NCBI GenBank assembly: GCA_035041965.1
Contig: JAPYMA010002544.1
Location: forward strand, 1-64,000
Length of the DNA stretch: 64,000 nt
Source of the DNA: Anisakis pegreffii
Taxonomy: Eukaryota; Nematoda; Chromadorea; Rhabditida; Anisakidae
Direction of reading: 5' to 3'
Shown here in pieces: positions 14,801 to 27,043 of the stretch (positions are counted from its first letter, which is position 1; the number at the start of each line of letters is the position of its first letter). The notes below the pieces were generated by a model that did no database searches, was not told the DNA's origin, and worked only from the letters and a program-made list of their open reading frames with translations. The position numbers and the translations under genes are program-made.

Positions 14801-17800
14801 ACCGTTCAATCGAGCAGATATTCTTCTTCCTACCACTGAAATGCCGGCTTAAAATTTTCACCTTGCGAGGAGATATATTAATTTTTGTGATAGAAAATAA
14901 TAGAAATTTGAGTTTGATGATGTATTTAAGCTCGATGTCTTCTCAGCTTCGCCCGGAAACATATCATCATTTATACACCTTTCGATCGAGCAGAATCTCT
15001 TCTTTCCACTGCAGAAATATCGGCTTAAAATTTCCACCTTGCGAGGAGATATATTAATTTTTGTGATGCTATTCGGTTAAAGACATTCAAGACTACCGTA
15101 CCCTCAGCTTTGACCAGTAACATATCCATATCTTCACACCAATCGATCAAGCAGAATCTCTGGATAAAGAAAATCATATATTTTGTCGAGCGATTCTGCT
15201 TTGTTGAGGAGATCTAGCTATTTTTTAAAAGCTATCTTTACTAGCGCTGAGTCGCTCATTCACATTCCCGTATGATCACTATAGATCAATAGAGGCTGTA
15301 CATAAGCATAGAAATTTGAGCTTGATGATGTCTTCAAGCTCACTGTCTTCTCAGCTTTGCCCGGAAACATATCATCTTTTATACACCGTTCAATCGAGCA
15401 GATATTCTTCTTTCTACTACTGAAATGCCGGCTTAAAATTTTCACCTTGCGAGGAGATATATTAATTTTTGTGATCCAAAATAATAGAAATTTGAGTTTG
15501 ATGATGTATTCAAGCTCACTGTCTTCTCAGCTTTGCCCGGAAACATATCATCATTTATACACCGTTCAATCGAGCAGAATCTCTTCTTTCTACTGCTGAA
15601 ATGTCGGCTTAAAATTTCCACCTTGCGAGGAGATATATTAATTTTTGTGATGCTATTCGGTTAAAGACATTCAAGCCTACCGTACCCTCAGCTTTGACCA
15701 GTAACATATCCATATCTTCACACCAATCGATCAAGCAGAATCTCTGGATAAAGAAAATCATATATTTTGTCGAGCGATTCTGCTTTGTTGAGGAGATCTA
15801 GCTATTTTTTAAAAGCTATCTTCACTAGCGCTGAGTCGCTCATTCACATTCCCGTATGATCACTATAGATCAATAGAGGCTGTACATAACCATAGAAATT
15901 TGAGCTTGATGATGTATTTAAGCTCACTGTCTTCTCAGCTTTGCCCGGAAACATATCATCATTTACGCACCGTTCGATCGAGCAGAATCTCTTCTTTCTA
16001 CCACTGAAATGCCGGCTTAATTTCACCTTGCGAGGAGATATATTAATTTTTGTGATCCAAAATAATAGAAATTTGAGTTTGATGATGTCTTCAAGCTCAC
16101 TGTCTTCTCAGCTTTGCCCGGAAACATATCATCATTTATACACCGTTCAATCGAGCAGAATCTCTTCTTTCTACTGCTGAAATGTCGGCTTAAAATTTCC
16201 ACCTTGCGAGGAGATATATTAATTTTTGTGATGCTATTCGGTTAAAGACATTCAAGCCTACCGTACCCTCAGCTTTGACCAGTAACATATCCATATCTTC
16301 ACACCAATCGATCAAGCAGAATCTCTGGATAAAGAAAATCATATATTTTGTCGAGCGATTCTGCTTTGTTGAGGAGATCTAGCTATTTTTTAAAAGCTAT
16401 CTTCACTAGCGCTGAGTCGCTCATTCACATTCCCGTATGATCACTATAGATCAATAGAGGCTGTACATAACCATAGAAATTTGAGCTTGATGATGTATTT
16501 AAGCTCGATGTCTTCTCAGCTTCGCCCGGGAACATATTATCATTTATTCACCGTTCGATCGAGCAGAATCTCTTCTTTCTACCACTGAAATGCCGGCTCA
16601 AAATTTCCACTTTACGAGGAGATATATTAATTTTTGTGATCCAAAACAATAGAAATTTGACTTTGATGGTGTATTCAAGCTCGCTGTCTTCTCAGCTTTG
16701 CCCGGAAACATATCACCATTTATACGCCGTTTAATCGAGCAGAATTTCTTCTTTCTACTACTGAAATGCCGGCTTAAAATTTCCACCTTGCGAGGAGATA
16801 TATTAATTTTTGTGATCCAAAATAATAGAAATTTGAGTTTGATGGTGTATTCAAGCTCACTGTCTTCTCAGCTTTGCCCGGAAACATATCATCATTTATA
16901 CACCGTTCAATCGAGCAGAATCTCTTCTTTCTACTGCTGAAATGTCGGCTTAAAATTTCTACCTTGCGAGGAGATATATTAATTTTTGTGATGCTATTCG
17001 GTTAAAGACATTCAAGCCTACCGTACCCTCAGCTTTGACCAGTAACATATCCATATCTTCACACCAATCGATCAAGCAGAATCTCTGGATAAAGAAAATC
17101 ATATATTTTGTCGAGCGATTCTGCTTTGTTGAGGAGATCTAGCTATTTTTTAAAAGCTATCTTCACTAGCGCTGAGTCGCTCATTCACATTCCCGTATGA
17201 TCACTATAGATCAATAGAGGCTGTACATAACCATAGAAATTTGAGCTTGATGATGTATTTAAGCTCGACTGTCTTCTCAGCTTTGCCCGGAAACATATCA
17301 TCATTTATACACCGTTCGATCGAGCAGAATCTCTTCTTTCTACCACTGAAATGCCGGCTTAAAATTTCCACTTTACGAGGAGATATATTAATTTTTGTGA
17401 TCCAAAATAATAGAAATTTGAGTTTGATGATGTATTCAAGCTCACTGTCTTCTCAGCTTTGCCCGGAAACATATCATCATTTATACACCGTTCAATCGAG
17501 CAGAATCTCTTCTTTCTACTGACTGAAATGTCGGCTTAAAATTTCCACCTTGCGAGGAGATATATTAATTTTTGTGATGCTATTCGCTTAAAGACATTCA
17601 AGCCTACCGTACCCTCAGCTTTGACCAGTAACATATCCATTTCTTCACACCAATCGATCAAGCAGAATCTCTGGATAAAGAAAATCATATATTTTGTCGA
17701 GCGATTCTGCTTTGTTGAGGAGATCTAGCTATTTTTTAAAGCTATCTTCACTAGCGCTGAGTCGCTCATTCACATTCCCGTATGATCACTATAGATCAAT

Positions 17801-18900
17801 AGAGGCTGTACATAACCATAGAAATTTGAGCTTGATGATGTATTTAAGCTCGACTGTCTTCTCAGCTTTGCCCGGAAACATATCATCATTTATACACCGT
17901 TCGATCGAGCAGAATCTCTTCTTTCTACCACTGAAATGCCGGCATAATTCCACTTTACGAGGAGATATATTAATTTTTGTGATCCAAAATAATAGAAATT
18001 TGAGTTTGATGATGTATTCAAGCTCACTGTCTTCTCAGTTTTGCCCGGAAACATATCATCATTTATACACCGTTCGATCGACCAGAATCTCTTCTTTCTA
18101 CTGCTGAAATGTCGGCTTAAAATTTCCACCTTGCGAGGAGATATATTAATTTTTGTGATGCTATTCGGTTAAAGACATTCAAGACTACCGTACCCTCAGC
18201 TTTGACCAGTAACATATCCATATCTTCACACCAATCGATCAAGCAGAATCTCTGGATAAAGAAAATCATATATTTTGTCGAGCGATTCTGCTTTGTTGAG
18301 GAGATCTAGCTATTTTTTAAAAGCTATCTTTACTAGCGCTGAGTCGCTCATTCACATTCCCGTATGATCACTATAGATCAATAGAGGCTGTACATAAGCA
18401 TAGAAATTTGAGCTTGATGATGTCTTCAAGCTCACTGTCTTCTCAGCTTTGCCCGGAAACATATCATCATTTATACACCGTTTAATCGAGCAGAATTTCT
18501 TCTTTCTACTACTGAAATGCCGGCTTAAAATTTCCACCTCGCGAGGAGATATATTAATTTTTGTGATCCAAAATAATAGAAATTTGAGTTTGGTGATGTC
18601 TTCAAGCTCACTGTCTTCTCAGCTTTGCCCGGAAACGTATCATCATTTATACACCGTTCAATCGAGCAGAATCTCTTCTTTCTACTGCTGAAATGTCGGC
18701 TTAAAATTTCCACCTTGCGAGGAGATATATTAATTTTTGTGATGCTATTCGGTTGAAGACATTCAAGCCTATCGTACCCTCAGCTTTGACCAGTAACATA
18801 TCCATATCTTCACACCAATCGATCAAGCAGAATCTCTGGATAAAGAAAATCATATATTTTGTCGAGCGATTCTGCTTTGTTGAGGAGATCTAGCTATTTT

Positions 18901-20430
18901 TTTAAAGCTATCTCAACTGGCGCTGAGATGTTCATTCACATTCCCGTATGATCACCACAGATCAATTGTGGCTATACATAACTATAGAAATTTGAGTTTG
19001 ATGTATTCAAGCTCACCGTCTTCTCAGCTTTGCCCGGAAATATATTAATGTTTATACATAGTAAGATTGAGCAGAATCTGTTCTATCTAAAAATGAAAGG
19101 ATTGCTAAGAAATTCCCACTCTACGAGGAGATATATCAATGTTTGTTATGCTATTCGGGTAAAGGCATATCAACATTCATAGAAATGAACCTAACCTACT
19201 GTCAGCATCATTATCGTTTCATCGAATGAGGAACGTTTCTATAAAGCAAATTCGCTGAATAACAAATCTGCAATACTTACATTTAATCGGATAACTCATG
19301 TCCGAGTTAAGAAGAACAAGAAATGACGATAAAATTCAAATTTATCGCTGATAAAGCAACTTTTCAGGAGAAAGCTCAAATATACTTCATGAATATGCTG
19401 AATCCGTTAATTTAACGCAAAGTAATTATCATTTGCGTAATTAATGTGGGTAATTAATCGCACTATCAAAATTGGTTAGTCTATATAACGAAAAAAGCTG
19501 ATTGTGAGGAGATATAGCCATTTTCTTAGATCTGTCTCAATTAGCGCAGTCGCGCTCATCATTCATGTACATTAATCACTATGGAGCAATCAATACGTTC
19601 ATATAGCAATAGGCGGATTGCGATCTTGAAGCTAACCGTCTTCTCAGGTTTGCCCGGAAATGTGTGAATTTCTTTTCACTATTCGATCCAGCAGAACCTC
19701 TATATTCAGAATATTATAAATTTTGTTGAGCAATTTGGCTCAATTGAGGAGATATTGGCATTTAATTAATTTTATCTCGGGTGACACCTTCAGGGCTACA
19801 GTAAGCTCAAGTTTGCCCCGGAACATATGAATTTTTCTGCATCAGTCCATCCAGCTGGATCTCGTTATTCAGAAGAACATATATGTTGTCGAGCGATTTT
19901 GCTTTCCTGAGGAGATATAGCCAATTTCTTAGACCTATCTCGATTAGACAGCGCGGTCGCGCTCATTCATACGAATTGATCACTGTAGAGCAATCAATAC
20001 ATTCATATAGCAATAGGCGGATTGCGATCTTCGAGCTAACCGTTTTTTTTAGGTTTGCCCGAAAACATGTGAATTTCTTTTCGCTGTTCGATCCAGCAGA
20101 ACTTCTAGATTCAGAATCTCATGCGTTCTGCTCAGCGATTCCGCTTGCTTGAAGATATATGGCTATTTTCTTAGGGAAATCTCGGATAGCGCAGTCGCGC
20201 TCATTCGTATACGTTGATCGGTATAAATCAGTCAATGCGTTCATATAGCTATATGCGGGTTGCCATCTTCAAGCTAAACGTATTCTCAGGTTTTCCAGAG
20301 ACATGTAAATCTCTTCACACCGTTCAATCCAGCGGAACATCTGAATTCGTATTTTCTAGAGCAATTCCGCTTTCTTGAGGAGATATGGCTAGTTTCATAA
20401 AGCTCTCTGAGCCACCGGGGCTACCATCTT
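18901..20430. repeat. Degenerate edge of the satellite array
   Basis: From 18901 the B landmark changes to GAGATGTTCATTCAC (18925) and copies lose identity. The last clearly A-like copy ends near 19150. After about 340 bp with no clear match, older relatives resume at about 19500. They keep GAGGAGATAT (19506, 19749, 19910, 20377), GCGCTCATTC, GGTTTGCCCGGAAA and a CGATCCAGCAGAAC segment, with irregular spacing of roughly 160-245 bp. Open frames here are accidental. The gradient from homogeneous core to decayed margin is typical of a satellite border. Confidence 0.85.
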
Positions 20431-23400
20431 CATGCTAACGGTACATCAGATCAGCTCAGTTACACGAGCTGGCAAAGGATCATTTCGACTGATTCATGCT
20501 CAAAATCAGGATTGAATGGCGAATACGAGAAAAATGATCGCAAATTTATTGATTCAATTCAGATCGCTTGTCGTAGAATTCATTTGGTAGTGAATTTATA
20601 GTATGAAAAAGTAGATGAAAATATTTTTCAAAATCATTCTATGAAATTTTGTTGGTGTCTAAAGAATGCTTAAAACGTTATGCTCAGAAATTTCTTCCCA
20701 ATAACAAGTTATTAATTAAGTGAAATCGTGTTCAGCGAATCATTCTGGCAGCATTTCGCGTTTTGTAATTACTGTGGTCCACAATGAGCAATCTCTTGAT
20801 TACCAGTGATTTGGTTGAGAAAACCGGAGAATATAAAAACGTTCATAAGACCACCTTTGATGTGGGCACAAATGTGGAAATGGATGCATGTGTGATAAAT
20901 AATGTGTGCGATTATCACATGCATCAAGTGTTTTTGTTGTTCACTATCATAATTAATTGCGGTGTTTATCAGTGATTCGCCTGATGGTTTTTGTTATACG
21001 CACTGGTTTTTGCTCTGATCACGTTCTCTCATTCATCACTTCGTTTCGTGTTGTGTTCTCTGTATTTGCGAGTCTTTTCGAATAGACTGTTTGCAAAGTT
21101 AGCGGTATTACTGAACAGGTTTACGATCATTTGAAAAAACAAGGTCCAAACACAATGATTTACCGACGAACGTTGTACAGTTCTGTATACATGCTGAAAA
21201 GTTCGAGTTGTTAAAAATTTCATAATCGTACTTTTTGAAAGATCGAATACAAGTGTATGTTTGGTTGGTGACTGATTTATTTATAGTTACACACCAAAAG
21301 TTTTCTGTGTGAATATACGTGTGAATGACAATTACAATTATCATTGATGTTCATCAAGCGCGCTCGTCAACAATCGTTTTTGCACGTCCGTAATTGAACT
21401 TACAATAAAGAATCTTGCATGAAAATTTCAACAGCATAATCTTAGATCAGTAGAAATTGTGACGATTCTCAATAACAAGATTCCATTGATTGTGTAGTGT
21501 TCAATGAGCATGCTCTTACCTATCGTAGCATTACCTCGATGAATGCACGTGCACAAGCTAATGATAGACTATCGAAGAGGATAAAAGCGATTCGATGATA
21601 TCGCTGACGATTTCAGGAGAGCGCTGAAGATGTATTCAGCTTTTGACTTGCAAATGCCACTCGTTCACCTTCATCAACCCTAATCGACGAACGAAAAATG
21701 CGCTCACAAATTGTTGTTAGTTCACAAATGCACAATCTCTTCTTCCTGTTGATATTTGCTATTACAGTTTATAATCGTACGCAGCAGTTGATAGATATTT
21801 TTCGGTCGTTTCCGCAACAAAAAAAACATTACGACTCAATTTAATGGATATTTTCTCATGAGGCCTACTAACAATAAGCAAATGGCACGGAAAACACCGA
21901 GAGGGAGAACGTGCGATTTTTGCTTTCATATCCTTCATTCACAGCATATTTCATTCGATTTCAATCACATCATCGTATCCTCCGATAACCAGTCTCTAGC
22001 AGATGAATGATCAATTGCCCTCGTTATTTAATCAATCCACATCTGTTCGTGCAGCCAGCAGTTGGCTGACTCATTTCTTATCCTACTCTTTCTCACTCTT
22101 TTCTAAATCTTATTCAACCTTTTTACTCACCAACCAACCCATCAATTCCATGTTATGCCATCATCTCAGTGCAGCAAACAACAAACTTTTGCATGTCATC
22201 AATGAAAACATGTGATTCGAAATAATAGTGATAGTGCTGATAATGTTGATGCAATTGACTCTTATGTCAAGATAAAAGTATCTTTATTCGAGACTGCAGA
22301 CATTGTTTTGTTTGGCTAAACGCTAAGAACCATTTGTCTTCTAATATATCATGACTCAGTTTGTTTGAACAACAAACCAGAAAACTGATATTCCCTCCAG
22401 ACTGTCATGTAATGTGCCTACCGAATATGATTGATCTACATGATGCTGTTGGATTTAGCTGGATATCGAATATGTGCTGGAATAAAGTTAAATATTCTGA
22501 ATTTTATCACTGGTTGGTTTTTGGACCATCTTTTCTTTGTGCTATTCGTAATCATATATGTATATCTGCAATGTTATTGAGCATGCTAATCTATGATTTG
22601 GATTGCATCTAATCATCTATTCATGTTTCTTTACGTTATTGTCAAATCAAATCTTCCTCAAAGAAGTACCTATAAAGTGCTTCTTTTGAACGCGAACATC
22701 GAATATCTCTGCTGATTTAAGTATATCCCATTGCTCACACTAACCAACTTACAATCAGACTCAAGTTTAATGTAAAAACTAAGCGTTGCAACTCGATCAA
22801 CATTCCAAACGACGCATTATTGTGCACTGAATGAATCCTTCTGCCCACATCAAGGTAAAATTGTGTGCTTGAGCACACAAATGGTTGTAATACGCATGAT
22901 ATCATAGTGAAAATGTGTTGACTACTATCATATATGTGACTTGCTGTATGTACGAGTGTGTCCGATTATATTGCTATGTTTAGATCGGCAAAACTGATGT
23001 GCAAATTTCGCCTAGGCAGCGCACATTCTTCAATGCTAAGCATAGCTGGATTGCTTCAAAGAAGTCAGCAGAACGCAGCCTCATAAGCCTATATGCTAGC
23101 CCAGTTGTTGGCTGGATTTGTTAAGCATATATTACTTGTTCGATTTCAACGCGTTTCCACTCCAACTAAATGTGCATGCACTGTTCTTTGTGCAAATAAT
23201 GGTGCCCTTATAGCAGAAGGAATTTTGCATTTGCTAAACTGTTGCATTCGTGCATTCACATTTGCACTGTTATTCCATTCCGCCTCATTTTCTCGCATCT
23301 GTTCACATTTTTTTGGTTGGTTTTCCACAAAACGAAAAAATTTGAATTGTACTCAATCCATTGTAATTTTCAACAATAATAACAACAAAAAAGCATTTCG

Positions 23401-24344
23401 CTGCTTTCTCACTCAATATTTTGATTGGATTTCTTTTGGATGCGAATGAATCCTTCACCAGGTTTTGGCCACACTATTTCCTAGAAAAACATTTGTGAAA
23501 AATGGGAGCTTCAAAAAGTTTTATTGATTAGCATAAAAATGTTGAGTTGTGCATCGATCAACTGCCTTGCTGACACGTTCACTCATTTATCCTTTGTTGA
23601 TTCGAATCGCTTTGCGATTAAAGTGAATTCATTCGATGGAATTTGCATAAAGGTGCCTCTGTGCGTGTGTTAACTCAATCGATTTACATGCGATAAAGCG
23701 AAGAACATTTTGTATGCGTGTTTCCTTCTGTTGGAATCCGTTCGTTCGTTGTGCAATCGGTTCTTTGTTTTCGTTAGTTCACCATTCGATAACCACTATG
23801 CATAATGCTATTGTAATGTGTCTGATGCTCCATTCACTGATTGAAATTCTCAAAATTCATTAACAGACATCAATTGACTGTAAATTTTTTCAAATCATTG
23901 CATTAAGTCCAGTGAAGTAGTCAGGTTTTTTTCTCCAGGGAGACAGGTGCTCAAAATGGTCTGGTCTCAAAAATACGTGAATTTTAGGATTGATTTCTCT
24001 ACATCTATTTTTTCTCCCTTCTCCTCACCCTCCTTGCGCCGACTCTTTTATCGCTAATCAATGACCATTGCAAACAAAACGCTATTCCATTGATAATCGC
24101 AGCATGTTATTCATGCGGATTCGTGCGCTCTCAATGTGGTTTTCCTTTGAGATCATAATCAATAGCATAAGTGATTCTTGAGAGTAATTGTTCGCTGTTG
24201 AAACACGCGAAACTATAATTTATGCTTTCTTAGACACTATAATAGTTTAAGTCTTAAAATGCCGTTTGCTCATCTTCGAATATCGTCTTTTATCGAAATC
24301 GCTGTCTTACATCTTCTCATATGTTAGTAATCTTCCATTTTTAC
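20431..24344. other. Non-coding intergenic DNA, no gene recognised
   Basis: AT-rich sequence with short accidental open frames on both strands. The longest, 118 codons at 23093-23449 on the plus strand, is Cys/Phe/Asn-rich, lacks any domain I recognise and has no coherent splice context. I see no RNA gene, satellite or transposon ends here. Part of it may be the promoter or first intron of the NTE gene downstream. Confidence 0.5.
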
Positions 24345-24880
24345 TGGAAGCCGTCAGAAGCAACATTTCTGCCGGAAAGGGACCTCGTCCGAGATCAAAA
24401 TGGCCGAAGGAGAGGGAGAATTTCAAGAAAAAATTCGAGGAGCAAAATTGTGGTAAGTGGCCCTGTTAGAGATCGACTGCATTGGGGATTCCCCACTGGA
24501 GAGGCCGAGAAGCAGTCCAATGTAGTTTTAAAGAAAATTTCCCCTCTCGATGGGCACTTTCGGAAGGAAAACAAAAATGTGGTTCAATGACAATCCATTT
24601 CCGACAACGCTTCCAGTATAAATTGAGAATACGGAAACGCTCAGACAGGCCAGACTGAGATTCGCCGGATTGGGCCAAACACTTGGTTCGGGAATTCTCC
24701 ATGCAATTTTGCAAAACCTGCGAATGTAATCTCGTCTTTGATGCCCAGTTGTTAGCACCGTAATGTTCATCAACTTATCTTTAGCAATTTCCACCAATAA
24801 TCGAGTAACAAGGCCGAAAAACTCCGTTCTACGTTGACGGACCATCAACGATCTGACCCGTTAACAACGGAGGACGGGGG
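24345..24880 (-). other. Coding-like, GC-richer island of unknown identity
   Basis: This 540-bp patch has more G+C and fewer homopolymer A/T runs than its flanks. On the minus strand two long overlapping frames (24528-24848 and 24466-24714) read balanced amino-acid mixtures, including TGHQRRDYIRRF in the first and LYWKRCRKWIVIEPHF in the second. I do not recognise either family. A decayed transposon open frame or a retained piece of an old gene are the likeliest explanations. No terminal repeats or target-site duplication could be seen. Confidence 0.35.
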
Positions 24881-25079
24881 ATTTAAAACTCTGGAATTTG
24901 AAACCCTTAGAAACCTATCTATCCTGTACGAAATTTCATTTCGTTGTCAGTGAATGTGAATTGCCTTTAACGAGTACCATTGTGCGTTATTCCGTCGATT
25001 GCATAGTTGCATTCTCTGAAGCAAGGTCCCATTAAAGTTGCTCGGAATGATAATTGTTAATGTTAATGCATCTAGTCAC

Positions 25080-25545
25080 ATCTGAACGAACAGCAGCAGT
25101 CTAGCAGTAATATGGGTGTGTTGTTCGCCCTTCATACGCCTAAGCGTGCATCCAAACAGAAGCACCGAGTCTGACATTGAGCGTAAGCGTTTCGCAATCC
25201 ATGCCTGAAAATGCATTGCAGTCTGATGCGAGCGGATCAGGCTGAAATATCTGCATGTACTGCTGCCTGCGTCCGTAGCACTTTAATGGATCACCGATGA
25301 GAACGCCATTTTCGTGTTAACAGCAAAATATTCAGAATCCCCACCACATTGAAGCGTTTTATGCAAAGCTTCACCGTCGTCAGGGAATCTCCGCCTGCAG
25401 CTCGCTATTCTCGTCAGGGATCGAATTGGCCAGGAGTTAACCCCGACAAAATGAGGGATCCCCGCGGTGTAGGATTCGTCCCGAGGGGGGCCTCGACCAA
25501 AAAGTGGGGAAGCAAAATTGTCGGGAAATTGTCGCTTTCTGTCGA
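25080..25545 (+). other. GC-rich island of unknown origin
   Basis: Composition changes abruptly here, with runs such as GGGATCCCCGCGGTGTAGG and CCCGAGGGGGGCCTCGACC. The plus strand keeps an open frame at 25349-25585 containing SNWPGVNPDKMRDPRGV. The island shares the string GAAGCAAAATTGT with 24440 only loosely. It may be a transposable-element fragment or a promoter-type GC island upstream of NTE. I cannot assign it. Confidence 0.3.
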
Positions 25546-25548
25546 TGT

Positions 25549-25625
25549 TACCAATATATTACTGATAGTATTCGTCTATAACTAATAATTACCAATATCA
25601 CTAATGTAATTTTAATATATTGGTA
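25549..25625. repeat. Perfect 13-bp inverted repeat around a 51-bp AT-rich core
   Basis: TACCAATATATTA at 25549-25561 is exactly reverse-complementary to TAATATATTGGTA at 25613-25625. A third partial copy, ATTACCAATATCA, lies inside the core near 25588. It sits immediately after the GC-rich island. It could be a tiny foldback element or a fortuitous AT palindrome. Confidence 0.6.
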
Positions 25626-26338
25626 ATTATGAACGGAGGTCATTGTCATCGTATCGTTAGTTTTCGTGGTGATTCCAGCCCTAATATTAACAATAGTAAA
25701 ACAATTATGCTTAATGAAGCTGAGTGAGTGGTCGTACTTCACCGTGATAATGTGTTTGTATCTGATGAATGTGTTTATTAGATAGTGCATGGGCGGGTAT
25801 TGTATTACAGCAAAGAAATTCAATGTTCGAAAAAAACCCTGATAATTTGTACACGTGATTAATGTCATGCTGTGTTGTTGTTATCATAATCGTATGATTC
25901 CCAGTGTTCGTCTTGAAAAATTGTTTACTGATAGCGTTTCTACCGCTTATGATTTGATTATTCAAACATGACTATTTGATTTATGATTTGATTGATTGTT
26001 TAAAAAAGCATCTTTATGAAGTTATAATCGTCTATGGGGTAGCGTCATTGTTTCTTATGTTCTGAGCAAAGCTTATGGTTTTGAATGAATTCAAATTACG
26101 TTTCGTAATTGCTTCCAATGAACGTTCGTTTTCGGTTTTGTATAATACTGCTGCGATGAAACTGTCGAATATGCGTTGATATGCAATTGTTCTCTCATAT
26201 CGATGATTGTTTCGTGATGCTTTTTTCGCCAATTTTCATTGAATTTCAGGTTGATGACTTAAAGCTGAAAACAGAGTTGATTATTTGTACGTAAATACAA
26301 GATTCATTTCCAATAGAAGTTCTTGGGAAGATAAGAAA
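25626..26338. other. Non-coding spacer, nothing recognised
   Basis: AT-rich sequence with several stop codons in every frame. I see no gene, repeat or RNA signature apart from accidental open frames of up to about 106 codons on the minus strand. Confidence 0.45.
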
Positions 26339-26407
26339 ATGATTACCACCTTATTTTCAACGCTGTTTACATCAATTTCAACGATTGCTGTCTTTATCGT
26401 AAATCAT
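26339..26407 (+). CDS. Candidate first coding exon of the NTE gene (signal anchor)
   Basis: ATG at 26339 opens 23 codons of hydrophobic and Ser/Thr-rich sequence (LFSTLFTSISTIAVFIVNH). It ends at a strong donor, CAT|GTAAGTAC, after a complete codon. NTE proteins carry one N-terminal membrane anchor before the cyclic-nucleotide-binding-like domains. The donor phase (0) matches the acceptor at 28911, where the confident NTE exons begin. The 2.5-kb intron this implies is long for the locus. A competing anchor-coding exon lies at 28408, so this call is tentative. Confidence 0.35.
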
Positions 26408-26945
26408 GTAAGTACTCTTTACTCTTATCTCGTCGTCCATATCGATTGCTAAAGCTCTCACGAGTGCGATTATTTGCTCAGGAAATTTTCGCTATTCTCA
26501 ACATCCTCTCAACGGAGCATTTCGATTGTTTCTCAGAAACACAAAAAACTGATTGTGGTGCAGTCGGTTTTTAAGCACTTTATCTATTTTAAACTTGCTG
26601 ATGTTTGGGTCTTAAAAATTTTGAGATGCGATTTCTAGACATAATAAAGGACGTCATTGAGTAGAGTTTGCATCATAAATAATACACATGAAGCTGAATG
26701 TTCTTAAAAACTGTTCTTAAAGTGCAATGTTCTTAAAAATACTTCTTCAGTACCTTCATTTCTATTCATTCGTCAACATACTCTGAAACAATTTGAAATT
26801 TCACTTTCATTCAAATTCAATTTATCTCGTTGCGCTGTTAACACTTCATTCAGGCAGTTAATTAAACTGCTCAATTGTCTTCCTTAATTGAATATCTTTA
26901 AAGCTCATATTCGCTCCGTTCTCCCAATTACATCTATCGCTCATC

Positions 26946-26952
<7 letters not shown>

Positions 26953-27038
<86 letters not shown>
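26953..27038. repeat. (TA)43 microsatellite
   Basis: Forty-three uninterrupted TA dinucleotides, flanked by TTT on the left and AAAC on the right. The Tyr-Ile open frames through it on both strands are artefacts. It lies in the NTE upstream region or first intron. Confidence 0.97.

Positions 27039-27039
<1 letters not shown>

Positions 27040-27043
<4 letters not shown>

Larger units (their letters stand above)
1..18900. repeat. Higher-order satellite array of 176-bp (A) and 232-bp (B) units
   Basis: The whole stretch is tandem repeat. A 176-bp monomer (A) repeats head to tail, and a diverged 232-bp unit (B) interrupts it. The B landmark GAGTCGCTCATTCAC occurs 26 times: 404, 988, 1572, 2155, 2915, 3498, 4258, 4841, 5601, 6537, 7649, 8233, 9521, 10633, 11393, 11977, 12913, 13497, 14081, 14665, 15249, 15833, 16414, 17174, 17759 and 18341. 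Each interval equals 232 + m x 176 within 3 bp, with m = 2 to 6 (sixteen intervals m=2, four or five m=3, the rest 4 to 6), about 69 A monomers in 25 higher-order units. The left end is cut by the window. Short open frames of 60-90 codons recur on both strands, but 176 is not a multiple of three and their frame shifts from copy to copy, so I do not call them genes. Centromeric or subtelomeric heterochromatin is a reasonable guess without proof. Confidence 0.97.

Noticed and set aside
1..18900. Dozens of 60-94 codon open frames on both strands, many starting MEILSRHF or MPGNISSF
   Set aside because: They are translations of the satellite. The 176-bp period shifts frame at every copy, frames overlap on opposite strands, and no start context or splice pattern is kept.
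1..18900. CRISPR-like repeat array
   Set aside because: The whole unit repeats with no unique spacers, unit lengths are 176 and 232 bp, and the genome is eukaryotic.
23093..23449. 118-codon plus-strand open frame
   Set aside because: Low-complexity Cys/Phe/Asn composition, no domain, no coherent splice sites.
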